Origin: Parvularcula sp038749595
GTDB taxonomy: Bacteria > Pseudomonadota > Alphaproteobacteria > Caulobacterales > Parvularculaceae
Direction of reading: 5' to 3'
Assembly: GCA_038749595.1 (NCBI GenBank)
Contig: JBCDHW010000008.1
Coordinates: 62,001 to 126,000, forward strand
Length of the DNA: 64,000 bases
Shown here: piece by piece, positions 1-8,075 of the stretch
Layout: each line of letters starts with the position of its first letter
Position numbering within the stretch: position 1 is the stretch's first letter
Notes under the pieces: model-generated
The model's database searches: none
What the model was told of the DNA's origin: nothing
Seen by the model: the letters and a program-made list of their open reading frames with translations, nothing else
Made by a program: the position numbers and the translations under genes

Positions 1-32
1 ATCTCGAAAGTCGATAAGGGAAGGGAATATCC

Positions 33-1136
33 ATGCGCACACTTGGTTTGGGCCTGTTGGCCTCGGTTTCGGCGTTCGGCATGACGGCCGCTTCGGCGGA
101 TGAGCTTGTTATCCGAGACTTCTACGGCACTGTTGAGATTGAGCTTTCTGGCTCGGGCAGCATTACGGCAGCCAAGTCAGGCCCGAATGCTGGGGACGTC
201 GATATTTCGGGCCGCGGGGACGTGGTCGTGGATGGCGGTGAGGAAATCGACCGGAACCGCTGGTACCGTGCCTATCAAAAAGAGCGCCGCGGCTGGAACA
301 ATCGCTCGTCCCGCGACGAAGATCCGGTCTTCGAAGAGATGCTTGAGGATCGCCCGACCCTCACGATTTCGGCCCCAGAAGGCACAGATATCGTCGTTGA
401 AGGCAGCGCGGTGAAGCTGACCGTCACCCGCGGTGACGCCGGAGACGTGGACATCTCGGACAACATTCACTTGCTGGCGAAGATTGGCGATTTCCGGTCG
501 GGCAAACTCTCCGTCCATGGCAGCGGCTATATGCAAGCAGGCAATGCCAGCGGTCGCTTTTACGGCAGCGTTCACGGCTCTGGCGACCTCTATGTGGGCA
601 ATGTTGGGGAAGCAGATCTGAGCGTCCACGGCTCGGGTGACATGGAGATCAAAGACATCGGCGGTGCGCTCGAAGCGAGTGTGCACGGTTCGGGTGACCT
701 CAATACCGGCGACGTGGCTGGCCGCCTCGACGCCAGCGTTCACGGATCGGGCGACTTGGAAATCGGCCGGGTCGCGGGGAGCGCTGATGCCAATGTCCAC
801 GGTTCCGGCGACCTAGAGATTGCTTCCGTGGGAGAGGGGATCGACAGCTCGGTCCACGGCTCGGGCGATCTGTCGATCGGCCGCGTCGATGGCGATATCG
901 ACGCCAGTGTGCATGGCTCAGGCGAGCTTGAGATCGATCGCGGCGAGGCTGGCCGCATCGATGTGGCTGTGCGCGGCGCCGGTGAGTTTAGCTTCGGCGG
1001 CAAGGCCGAGAGTGCCCGCCTTCGCGGCTCAAGCTCGGGGACGATCCGTGTCGCGAGCGTCTCGGGAAATGTTGACGCGTCGGGCAAAGACATTCGCGTC
1101 AACGGCAAGCGCGTCGGCGACCGCGACGGCCGCTAG
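33..1136 (+). CDS. Secreted GIN/DUF2807-type beta-repeat protein
   Basis: This 367-residue protein starts with a signal peptide (about residues 1-22, ending ASA). From about residue 160 it carries nine near-identical units of 18-19 residues, each centred on the motif SVHGSGDL, at residues 161, 180, 198, 217, 236, 255, 274, 293 and 313; the last has decayed to VRGAG. This pattern fits the GIN/DUF2807 'putative auto-transporter adhesin head' family, predicted to fold as a right-handed beta helix. Residues 75-110 form a charged, Arg/Glu-rich linker. The start has a good ribosome site (GGGAAGGGA) 6 bases upstream. It probably acts in the periplasm or at the surface; its ligand is unknown. The regular repeats suggest growth by duplication. 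Confidence 0.75.
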   Translation: MRTLGLGLLASVSAFGMTAASADELVIRDFYGTVEIELSGSGSITAAKSGPNAGDVDISGRGDVVVDGGEEIDRNRWYRAYQKERRGWNNRSSRDEDPVFEEMLEDRPTLTISAPEGTDIVVEGSAVKLTVTRGDAGDVDISDNIHLLAKIGDFRSGKLSVHGSGYMQAGNASGRFYGSVHGSGDLYVGNVGEADLSVHGSGDMEIKDIGGALEASVHGSGDLNTGDVAGRLDASVHGSGDLEIGRVAGSADANVHGSGDLEIASVGEGIDSSVHGSGDLSIGRVDGDIDASVHGSGELEIDRGEAGRIDVAVRGAGEFSFGGKAESARLRGSSSGTIRVASVSGNVDASGKDIRVNGKRVGDRDGR

Positions 1137-1153
1137 GCTTCACCAATGCTTTT

Positions 1154-1178
1154 GCCGGGGTGCTTGATGCGCCCCGGC
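1154..1178. other. Strong hairpin upstream of efp
   Basis: A 10-bp stem (GCCGGGGTGC pairing with GCGCCCCGGC, one G:U) closes a 5-base loop between the GIN-domain gene and efp. No T-run follows on either strand, so it is not a classical intrinsic terminator. It may protect the upstream mRNA 3' end or modulate read-through into efp. Confidence 0.4.
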
Positions 1179-1242
1179 GATGGTGCCAGACGCTCCGGAA
1201 CTGAACACGCGGCCCTTTGCGGCCCCCGGAACGAGGCACACC

Positions 1243-1806
1243 ATGAAGATCAACGGCAACGAAATCCGCCCCGGCAACACCATCATGCACCAAGACACCC
1301 TCTGGCGCGCGGTGAAGGTTGAGGCGGTGAAACCGGGCAAAGGCCCGGCCTACGCTCAGGTCGAACTAAAAAACCTCATCGATGGCCGTAAGCTGAACGA
1401 GCGCTTCCGCTCGTCTGAGACGGTGGAGAAGGTGCGCCTTGAGCAGAAGGAGCACAGCTTCCTCTACGCCGAGGGCGATATGCTGACTTTCATGGACGGC
1501 GAGACCTACGAGCAGATCCAGATCCCCGAGGACCTGATCGGCGAGCAGCGGGCGTTCCTCCAGGACGGCATGCAGGTTGAGGTTGAGATGCACGAGGGCC
1601 GCGCCATCGGCGTTGCTCTGCCCGAGCAAGTCACCCTGCTGATCACCGACACTGAGCCGACGGTGAAGGGCCAGACGGCGTCCAGCTCTTACAAGCCCGC
1701 AACGCTCGAAAACGGCCTGCGCGTCATGGTCCCGCCGCATATCACCAACGAGACGAAGATTATCGTCAACACACAGACGATCGAGTACGTCAAACGCGCG
1801 GAGTAG
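1243..1806 (+). CDS. efp: Elongation factor P
   Basis: At 187 residues it has the standard EF-P length. EF-P binds between the P and E sites of the ribosome and relieves stalling at polyproline stretches. The start MKINGNEIRPGN and the loop around Lys33 (VKPGKGPAY) are typical; Lys33 matches the residue that is beta-lysylated in E. coli (Lys34). The C-terminal OB fold follows, with GLRVMVPPHI near residue 160. I chose the ATG at 1243, not the earlier in-frame GTG/ATG codons, because homology begins there and ACGAGG lies 7 bases upstream. The 3' end overlaps the convergent desaturase gene by 17 bases. No epmA or epmB modification gene is in the window. Confidence 0.96.
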   Translation: MKINGNEIRPGNTIMHQDTLWRAVKVEAVKPGKGPAYAQVELKNLIDGRKLNERFRSSETVEKVRLEQKEHSFLYAEGDMLTFMDGETYEQIQIPEDLIGEQRAFLQDGMQVEVEMHEGRAIGVALPEQVTLLITDTEPTVKGQTASSSYKPATLENGLRVMVPPHITNETKIIVNTQTIEYVKRAE

Positions 1807-2743
1807 GGGCGGCACTCTCGTCGCCCTCGGCTCTGGACGAGGACGCGGAGCCAAGTCGCCGGAGCTCCGGCCGAGTCGGAAGGTCTTTCGGTTCGGCCAA
1901 ACCGCTCGCCAGCCCCCATCTTTCAAGGCACCTCAAGACCAGCCAGCCCGGATCGAACTGACCGTCATAGAGCCCCAGACGTGCAGAGCCAGGAAAAGCG
2001 TGGTGGTTGTTATGCCAACACTCGCCGAACGTTATCAGTCCACAGAATAAAACGTTGTGCCCTTGTACCGCTGCGCCATCAACGTTCCAGTCTCGGTGGC
2101 CGCAATTGTGGGCAAAATATCCGATCAGCCAATGGCCAAGTATCGAGATCGTGACCCGTCCGCATACCCCCCAAAATACGTATCCCCAACCGCCGAACAG
2201 CCACAAGACGACCGCAAGAGGCACCTGCTGCAGCATCGCGGTCTTCTCAATGAAGCGGTAGAACCTACTCACTGACAGCTTCTTCGGAAACTGAAACTCC
2301 GGTTCGCGTTCTAGATAGAGCTTGCAATGAAGCTGCCACCACCCATCCTTCAAGAATGCGCTTTGGTGAGATAGGAAAGGATGACAGGTCCTTTGTCGCT
2401 GCGCCCAATCGCGAATATCATGCGTATACATCATGGTGAATGGACCGCCCAAGCCCACCAGCGTCCCCAACCATACACCCACCTTCTCAAGAAAGTCCGA
2501 GCACGAATAGCTTTCATGGATCAGCTTCCGGTGCATGCCTAAGGAATGGCCGAAGCACAGCGTCACGCCGCTGAGCAACACAAACACCGCTACCGCCCCC
2601 CACGAGAAATAGAGCGCGCCGCCAATCAACCAGCCCATGGCCATGGCGGTGAACCAAAGCGACTTCGCGGGGCTCCACCGCACGTCGCCAACCGAAGCGT
2701 TGGTGTCAGGGTGCGCGATTACCCGCTCGACAAGCGTAGACAT
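1790..2743 (-). CDS. Membrane fatty acid (acyl-CoA type) desaturase
   Basis: A 317-residue integral membrane di-iron enzyme predicted to introduce a double bond into fatty acyl chains. All three histidine clusters are present: HSLGMH (about residues 66-71), an H-rich region around HDIRDWAQRQRTCHPF, and HNNHH (about 248-252), plus HNCGH in the third block. Several hydrophobic segments surround them. It is the last gene of a minus-strand operon with the ArsR regulator and a membrane protein, starting only 3 bases after the latter's stop. The C-terminal 40 residues are low-complexity. Substrate and double-bond position cannot be read from sequence. The operon suggests regulated remodelling of membrane lipids (inference). 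Confidence 0.85.
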   Translation of the reverse strand: MSTLVERVIAHPDTNASVGDVRWSPAKSLWFTAMAMGWLIGGALYFSWGAVAVFVLLSGVTLCFGHSLGMHRKLIHESYSCSDFLEKVGVWLGTLVGLGGPFTMMYTHDIRDWAQRQRTCHPFLSHQSAFLKDGWWQLHCKLYLEREPEFQFPKKLSVSRFYRFIEKTAMLQQVPLAVVLWLFGGWGYVFWGVCGRVTISILGHWLIGYFAHNCGHRDWNVDGAAVQGHNVLFCGLITFGECWHNNHHAFPGSARLGLYDGQFDPGWLVLRCLERWGLASGLAEPKDLPTRPELRRLGSASSSRAEGDESAAPTPRV

Positions 2744-2746
2744 TGA

Positions 2747-3688
2747 TCAAGAACCAACGGTGCGCCGCGTAATGACGCTTTCGATCAAGTAGTCCGCGCT
2801 GAGCGAAACGGCGGAACGCTGCAGCGGCCCAAAGTACCACGACGGGTCAAGGAGGCGGTTGTAGAACACCGTCAGCGAGACTTCGGTCCGGCCATCGCTC
2901 AGTTCTCGGAATGTTACCTCTGTTCCTTGGAGATCCAGATATTTCGAAAAGTAGCTCGAGTCTTTGACCACGGACGTCCGGACCACATCATCGCCCACCT
3001 CGTCGATCCTCAGCTGGAATTGTCCGTAATCATTGTTTGTGAAGAACCAGCGCTTGTAGACAAAATCGAGCGTATGAACATCGCCTTCGGATAAAGAGCC
3101 GGCTTGAACATCAACGGGCAGCGGGAAAATCGAAAGAAACCAGTTCCGCTTTTCGGGCAGCGCGATGGGTGCCGCCATGTTCGCTTTCAGCGTTTCGACG
3201 CTCTCATCGACAACGATCGTCCGGGTGATCGTGTTTTCCCGCGAAAAAGACGTATAGGGCGTGACGCCCTCAATCGCAAGTATACTGACGACAACCGGGA
3301 TGAGCGAAGCTTGAAGCTTGCCGGTCTGCCTTTCCCTGTGACGCGTCATCAGCGCATCAAAAAGGAACCCTAGGGTCACTACCGCGTAGTAAATCGGCAT
3401 AAAGAACAAAACGCAGATGAAGCCCTCGAACAAGATTGCTGAGGTCGACAGCATCACGATGGTTGCGTTTCGAAGGTGCCCAACATACCGCCGCAGCGGG
3501 CTATTGGGCTTTACCGGCTCCGTCACCTGAAAGAGGAGGAAGGACACCAGAAACGGAACAGCTACATAAAGCAGTGCGGAATGGCCGAAATACGAATCGA
3601 GAATGACCCTGATCGTAACCGCACATATTCCGATCACGAAAAAAATATACATCCACCGTGGCCTGTTGGCGAAAACCCGATCAATCAT
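2747..3688 (-). CDS. Integral membrane protein with SRPBCC-like C-terminal region
   Basis: I do not recognise a named family. The N-terminal half (about residues 10-140) holds four or so hydrophobic segments; the C-terminal half (about 150-310) is soluble and alternating beta/alpha. Its pattern, with a hydrophobic edge near NWFLSIFPLP, VVRTSVVKDSSYF in the middle and a long final helix, loosely resembles an SRPBCC/START lipid-binding fold, as seen in proteins often paired with ArsR regulators (speculative). I chose the internal ATG at 3688 because it overlaps the arsR stop as ATGATTGA, a translational-coupling arrangement. It lies between the ArsR regulator and the desaturase in one operon. 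Confidence 0.7.
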   Translation of the reverse strand: MIDRVFANRPRWMYIFFVIGICAVTIRVILDSYFGHSALLYVAVPFLVSFLLFQVTEPVKPNSPLRRYVGHLRNATIVMLSTSAILFEGFICVLFFMPIYYAVVTLGFLFDALMTRHRERQTGKLQASLIPVVVSILAIEGVTPYTSFSRENTITRTIVVDESVETLKANMAAPIALPEKRNWFLSIFPLPVDVQAGSLSEGDVHTLDFVYKRWFFTNNDYGQFQLRIDEVGDDVVRTSVVKDSSYFSKYLDLQGTEVTFRELSDGRTEVSLTVFYNRLLDPSWYFGPLQRSAVSLSADYLIESVITRRTVGS

Positions 3689-3992
3689 CTCTCTGTCGCC
3701 CCCTAGCGTTCCGGTTCTTCGAAATTTTCCGCGCATCCGGACAAAACGGCGTGAGGAATGCGTACATCGCGTTCGCTAAATTGTCCGCGACGATACTGTA
3801 GATGACGAAGTTTCCGCGCTTTTGTTCGCTGACCAGATTGGCATTTTTGAGAACCGACAGGTGCTTCGATATGGACGGCGTTTCCATATCGAAGTTCTCC
3901 GCCAGTTCGCCGACAGTCATGGGCCCACCGGCAAGGTGATTGAGGATCCGGCGTCGCGGTTCAGACGCCAGCGCTTTGAACACATCACTCAT
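3681..3992 (-). CDS. ArsR-family winged-helix transcriptional regulator
   Basis: A 103-residue protein starting MSDVFKALASEPRRRIL, the canonical ArsR-family opening, followed by a winged helix with recognition region TPSISKHLSVLKNANLV (about residues 38-54) and wing EQKRGNFVIYSI. The metal-binding CxC motif of ArsR/SmtB metal sensors is missing, so it is more like the non-metal SdpR-type members. A longer upstream reading frame exists, but homology, start position and the operator at 3999-4014 support ATG 3992. It is the first gene of an operon with a membrane protein and a desaturase, which it probably regulates together with itself. Confidence 0.9.
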   Translation of the reverse strand: MSDVFKALASEPRRRILNHLAGGPMTVGELAENFDMETPSISKHLSVLKNANLVSEQKRGNFVIYSIVADNLANAMYAFLTPFCPDARKISKNRNARGRQRDD

Positions 3993-3998
3993 GTCTAA

Positions 3999-4014
3999 TT
4001 TCCTAAATAGGAAA
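3999..4014. promoter_or_regulatory. Probable ArsR operator (inverted repeat)
   Basis: A perfect inverted repeat TTTCCTA-AA-TAGGAAA lies 7 bases upstream of the arsR ATG, between it and the divergent gene at 4189. Position and symmetry fit an autoregulatory site for a dimeric winged-helix repressor. It also overlaps the ribosome-binding region (AGGAAAT on the minus strand), so binding would block the transcript start zone. Confidence 0.55.
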
Positions 4015-4188
4015 ATATGAAAGTGCAAGTGTGTGAATTGCTCGCTGCTTGTGATCCCGATCAAACTGCAGTGTGTTGAACCGAGCGGAGGAGGCAGCCC
4101 GTCTTCCGCTTGATCATCTGGTGGTTCAAACCCCCACGGTCGGCGCAACTCTCTCTGCGCGCCTGACGAGACGACGATTGGAAGAAAC

Positions 4189-5124
4189 GTGCCGAAAGAG
4201 AGCTTTGACAAAATCACCGTCCAGTCCGTCGGGCTCCTTTGCGCCGCGGCGTCTTTGGCGCTTGGCGTGGTCTATCTTTTGGCCGCCGGGGCGCCTCTCC
4301 GGTATGTGGTGATCAATGTCGCCGCCTTTGTCGTCGGTCTGTGTGCGGTCATCGCAGCGCGTTGTTTCAAACGATCGGTGCACCGATTTTCTGGTCTCTT
4401 TACAGCTGTTGCTTCCGCCGCGCTGCTTGCCACGGCGGTCTTTGGGGTAACGGTCGAAGGGGTTACGCGGTGGGTCGCTGCTGGGCCGGTGCTGATCCAA
4501 CCGAGCCTCGTGCTCCTGCCCGCGCTGGTCGTTGGGTTTGTGCGGCGGCGCGACCTCGTCACCACCAGCGCAGTGTTGGTTGCAGCGCTCAGCATGGGCG
4601 TCCAGCCTGACCGGGCGATGGCCGGCGCGATGTTTGCTGCGCTCGCCGCCCTCGCTTGCTTCCGGCGAGACAAGTTTGTGTACGTTGCTTTAGCTGGTGC
4701 TGCGACGGCGTTTATCGCCGCGCTCGTGCAGCCCGATCCATTGCCCGCGGCGGAGCGTGTTGAACGCGTTCTCTTTACCGCGTTCACTCTTCATCCCGCA
4801 TTGGGTTTTGGCGTTGTCTCTGGCTCGGCGTTGCTGGTCGTTCCAGCCTTTTTCGGCATGCTCGGTCCGCACCGCGAAGCTTATGCCGTTTTCGGCACAA
4901 CGTGGGGTGCCATAATTTTGGCGGCTGTCGTTGGCAATTATCCGACGCCCGTGGTGGGCTATTCAGGAGCGGCGGTTCTTGGCTACGTCCTCAGTCTCGC
5001 CGCACTGCCTGGCGCCGCTTCTGTACGCGCCGGCACCCAGAGCGGTCCAGCATCCGGTAACCCCGATAATGATGATGGATCCGACGTCGGCGTACGGTTG
5101 TTGGGGGAAAACCTTCCCGCCTGA
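4189..5124 (+). CDS. Polytopic membrane protein with FtsW/RodA-like motifs
   Basis: A 311-residue, very hydrophobic protein with about eight to nine membrane segments and a polar C-terminal tail (GNPDNDDGSD). Two stretches resemble SEDS proteins (FtsW/RodA): GVTRWVAAGPVLIQPS near residues 90-105 recalls the 'G..RW...G....QPSE' motif, and PTPVVGYSGAAVLGY near 253-267 recalls the final 'PLPFVSYGG' motif. The catalytic Asp region and full SEDS length are not evident, so I do not call it a peptidoglycan polymerase. The GTG start at 4189 is preceded by GGAAG at a good distance. It is divergent from the arsR operon. Confidence 0.65.
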   Translation: MPKESFDKITVQSVGLLCAAASLALGVVYLLAAGAPLRYVVINVAAFVVGLCAVIAARCFKRSVHRFSGLFTAVASAALLATAVFGVTVEGVTRWVAAGPVLIQPSLVLLPALVVGFVRRRDLVTTSAVLVAALSMGVQPDRAMAGAMFAALAALACFRRDKFVYVALAGAATAFIAALVQPDPLPAAERVERVLFTAFTLHPALGFGVVSGSALLVVPAFFGMLGPHREAYAVFGTTWGAIILAAVVGNYPTPVVGYSGAAVLGYVLSLAALPGAASVRAGTQSGPASGNPDNDDGSDVGVRLLGENLPA

Positions 5125-5243
5125 CATCTTCGTTGTCCGCGCAGAGCCGCGCCCAAGGTTGACCGGGCGGCCAAAAGCCATCCGGATTCGCCGGGTTAGC
5201 ATTATCGTGCTAAACTCACGACGGTGTAGGAAGGGCAGGGGCG

Positions 5244-5669
5244 ATGCTCGTTGTGGTGCTGGCGGCGGTGATGGCCGCCGGATGGCAAGAGGCTGAGATC
5301 GAGGCGACGGATTTGCCGAGCGTCGAAGATCTCGCTTTCCCCGAACTCTCCGGCGATTTCGACGGCGACGGCGAAGAAGACACCGCCATTGCGCGAACCG
5401 GCGACGAAGGCGTTGAAATCGCTCTGGAATTGTCGTCCACCGGAGAGACTTATGTCGAGGCGCTTGGCGCTGACAGCCTCAGCCAGGTCGAATGGGAAGT
5501 CTCCGGGCCGGAGCAGACGGCGCTCGTTTGCAACGATCCCATCACGTGCGCGCCCAGCAGCGGCGCCCAAGCCGGACGAGACGCTATCCTGGTGACAATC
5601 GATGGCTCCGATAGCTTCCTTCTGCGCTGGGATGACAACGCCTTGGAGACGATCTTCCTCGATGGCTGA
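5244..5669 (+). CDS. Small exported protein with one FG-GAP-like motif
   Basis: This 141-residue acidic protein begins with a short hydrophobic stretch (MLVVVLAAVMAAG) that may be a signal peptide. Residues about 35-45 (GDFDGDGEEDTAIA) match the calcium-binding FG-GAP/VCBS-type loop 'DFDGDGxxDxA'. Two cysteines (VCNDPITC) could form a disulfide, which fits a periplasmic location. The remainder is beta-rich and not recognised. AGGGCAGGGG precedes the ATG. It stands alone between two membrane-protein genes. Confidence 0.6.
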   Translation: MLVVVLAAVMAAGWQEAEIEATDLPSVEDLAFPELSGDFDGDGEEDTAIARTGDEGVEIALELSSTGETYVEALGADSLSQVEWEVSGPEQTALVCNDPITCAPSSGAQAGRDAILVTIDGSDSFLLRWDDNALETIFLDG

Positions 5670-5863
5670 AGTTTTGCTGCTATGTGGCTCCTCTGCCCTT
5701 GAAGACCGCATGGTCCTTAGCAATGTTATGGTGTACGGGTTGGCGAGACCCCACGATGAGGATGGCCATGGCGCGATCAGATGAGTCGCTGGCGCCAATA
5801 GCGGCGCTTGGCTACACGTTAACGGAAGGCGTCAATGAGGACGCTTCAAAAGGGGGCTCACTC

Positions 5864-6253
5864 ATGGCAATTTTTCCGCTGCTGACGATTAGCTTCGTTG
5901 TCTATTCCCTCCTTTCTGTTCTGCTTGGATCCGCGTGGACACAGGAAGAAGTCGCCGCGATCACCCTCCTTTCCGACGAGGTATGGATCATTCGCGGGGG
6001 CGATATCTTCTTGGCGGGCTCCTTTATCTTCCTCTTCATTGAGATATTGAACGCCACCGACACTGGCTCGGAATCGATTTGGAACCACAGTCTTTCGGCA
6101 GGTCTCTTTATCGTCTGCATGGCGTGCTTCATGGCGCTTAAGCCTTACGCGACGTCGACATTTTTCTTGCTCATGACGATGGCACTTGTGGATATGATCG
6201 CAGGGTTCACGATTACGATCCGCTCCGCGCGGCGGGACTTCGGCGTCGGGTAA
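5864..6253 (+). CDS. Small four-helix membrane protein, unknown function
   Basis: The product is about 129 residues with four hydrophobic segments (roughly residues 2-22, 42-60, 75-92 and 98-118). I chose ATG 5864 because a strong AGGGGG ribosome site lies about 10 bases upstream; an in-frame frame continues further upstream but without a comparable site. It has no motif I can name. The short loops and single polar face suggest a small inner-membrane helper protein. The neighbouring genes give no functional hint. Confidence 0.55.
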   Translation: MAIFPLLTISFVVYSLLSVLLGSAWTQEEVAAITLLSDEVWIIRGGDIFLAGSFIFLFIEILNATDTGSESIWNHSLSAGLFIVCMACFMALKPYATSTFFLLMTMALVDMIAGFTITIRSARRDFGVG

Positions 6254-6365
6254 ACACCGGCGCACCCAACAACGGCGCGTTCGTCCGTCGGTTTCAGCGT
6301 TTTTTCACTCTGATTTTTTATGGTTGCTCTCGGGTCCGGAGGCAGGGTCCGGAGGAGCACGCTGA

Positions 6366-8075
6366 ATGTCGGCAAAATCGATCACCGCAGTGGGACCGGA
6401 CACCGTCCGTTTTGCGCTTGAAGCCGCTGGCCAAGCGATGTTCGAATTTGACCCCGTCACCGGCCAAGTTGTCTGGGCTGATCCAAGCCAAGCGTCTGAC
6501 GTGATCGGCCTCTCCGGCGGCGACGTCGACACCTGTTACGACCGCCTCATCTCGAGTGTTTGCAGTGAGCAAGCCGCCAACCGCCAGGCCCAGATCGTCA
6601 CGGCGAAAGAGGCCGGTAGCAGCTACACGATCGAATTTAGCGCACGCTCGGACAACAATGATGTCCTGTGGTTTGAAGAGCGCGGAACATGGATGTCGGT
6701 GGGCGGGCAAGAGCGCCTCGTGGGCGTGCTTCGCCGCATCGATGCGCAAAAGAAGCGGGAACAGCAGCTCACCTACCTTGCGGCCCACGACGAGATGACC
6801 GGGCAGTTAAACCGGGCACGGACGAAAGAAGCGCTGGATCAAGCGATCTCCCTGGCGGGCGAAGGTGAAGGATCAGCCTTCTTCCTCGTTGGGATCGACA
6901 ATGTGGGCGGCATCAATGTCAGTTTCGGATTTGACGCAGCAGACGAAGTGATCAGCGCGATCGCCAAACGTCTTCAAACCGCGATGCCTGAGGGCTGTGT
7001 ATGCGGCCGCGTTGCTGGGACAAAGTTCGGCATCATTGCACCAGGCCGCGCGCCCGAGACGGTTCGTCAGACTGCGATGCATATTTTGAACTTGGTGCGC
7101 GCCGACGTCGTCAAGACCTGCAGCGGGGCGATCGCTGCGTCGGTTTGCTTGGGTGTTGCGCCACTCTCCGCCGATATGGGCAACTCTGGGGTCGCCATGG
7201 CCCGGGCCGAGGCGGCGCTCGATCAAGCGCGCCAAAGCGGCCCGTCGAGTTGGTCCGTGTTCTCCGAATTGACGGACCCGGTTTCGCTGCGTCACCGCGA
7301 TACCGAGATGTCCGACCTGATCCTCACGGCACTGAACGATCGCCGCGTAACGGTGGCGTTTCAGCCGATCGTCACGGACATTGATGCGCCGTGGGAAAAG
7401 TATGAATGCTTGATCCGCCTCGACAATGAGGGCGGCGGCGAGATCTCCGCGCCGAATTTCATCGCTGCGGCTGAGCGCCTTGGCTTGGTGCATTTGCTCG
7501 ACCGCCGGGTGCTTGAGCTGGCAACGCGCGCGCTCGGACGGGAGCCTGACATCCGGCTCGCGGTGAACGTCTCGTGGGAGACGGTGAAAGACCCTGTCTG
7601 GGCCGACGGCTATATCGCCCACCTTCGTGCTAACGCGCACCTTGCAGACCGCCTGACGGTGGAACTGACGGAGACACGCATCGTCGACGCAATCGAAGCA
7701 TCCGAAGAGTTCGTTGCACGGATTAAAGACCTGGGCGCAAAGTTCGCACTCGACGACTTCGGTGCGGGGTATACGTCCTTCCGGAACTTAAAAGCGCTCG
7801 ACATCGATATCTTAAAGATCGACGGCAGCTTCATCACCGGTCTGGCGCAGAGCCGCGAGAACCAGCTGTTCGTCAGAACGTTGATCGACCTTGCACGGAA
7901 CTTCGGTATGAAGACTGTTGCGGAGTGGGTCGACAACGAGAACGACGCGCGGATTTTGAAAGCCCTCGGCGTTGATTTCCTTCAGGGTTTCTACATTTCA
8001 AAGCCTGAGCGCCGTCCTGAGTGGACCGACACGCTGGCCCGCACGGGCGCCCCCTCGGCGCAGAAAAAGGCTTAA
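6366..8075 (+). CDS. Cyclic-di-GMP phosphodiesterase-type protein: PAS, degenerate GGDEF, EAL
   Basis: A 569-residue cytoplasmic signalling protein. Residues 1-130 look like a PAS sensor region; about 135-285 form a GGDEF domain whose signature is AGTKF rather than GG(D/E)EF, so cyclase activity is unlikely; about 315-550 form an EAL domain. The EAL motif reads ECL, but the metal- and substrate-binding residues are kept: the Glu of ECL, Asn in NVSW, Glu in ELTET, DDFGAGYTS, Lys in KIDGSF, Glu in TVAEW and Gln in LQGFY. It is therefore probably an active c-di-GMP phosphodiesterase tuned by its inactive GGDEF and PAS regions. It lies close to polarity and flagellin genes, a plausible target set. 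Its end overlaps the convergent kdsB by 4 bases. Confidence 0.9.
   Translation: MSAKSITAVGPDTVRFALEAAGQAMFEFDPVTGQVVWADPSQASDVIGLSGGDVDTCYDRLISSVCSEQAANRQAQIVTAKEAGSSYTIEFSARSDNNDVLWFEERGTWMSVGGQERLVGVLRRIDAQKKREQQLTYLAAHDEMTGQLNRARTKEALDQAISLAGEGEGSAFFLVGIDNVGGINVSFGFDAADEVISAIAKRLQTAMPEGCVCGRVAGTKFGIIAPGRAPETVRQTAMHILNLVRADVVKTCSGAIAASVCLGVAPLSADMGNSGVAMARAEAALDQARQSGPSSWSVFSELTDPVSLRHRDTEMSDLILTALNDRRVTVAFQPIVTDIDAPWEKYECLIRLDNEGGGEISAPNFIAAAERLGLVHLLDRRVLELATRALGREPDIRLAVNVSWETVKDPVWADGYIAHLRANAHLADRLTVELTETRIVDAIEASEEFVARIKDLGAKFALDDFGAGYTSFRNLKALDIDILKIDGSFITGLAQSRENQLFVRTLIDLARNFGMKTVAEWVDNENDARILKALGVDFLQGFYISKPERRPEWTDTLARTGAPSAQKKA

Noticed and set aside
1154..1178. Intrinsic terminator between the GIN protein and efp
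   Set aside because: The hairpin is strong but has no T-run on either strand, so it is recorded as a hairpin only.
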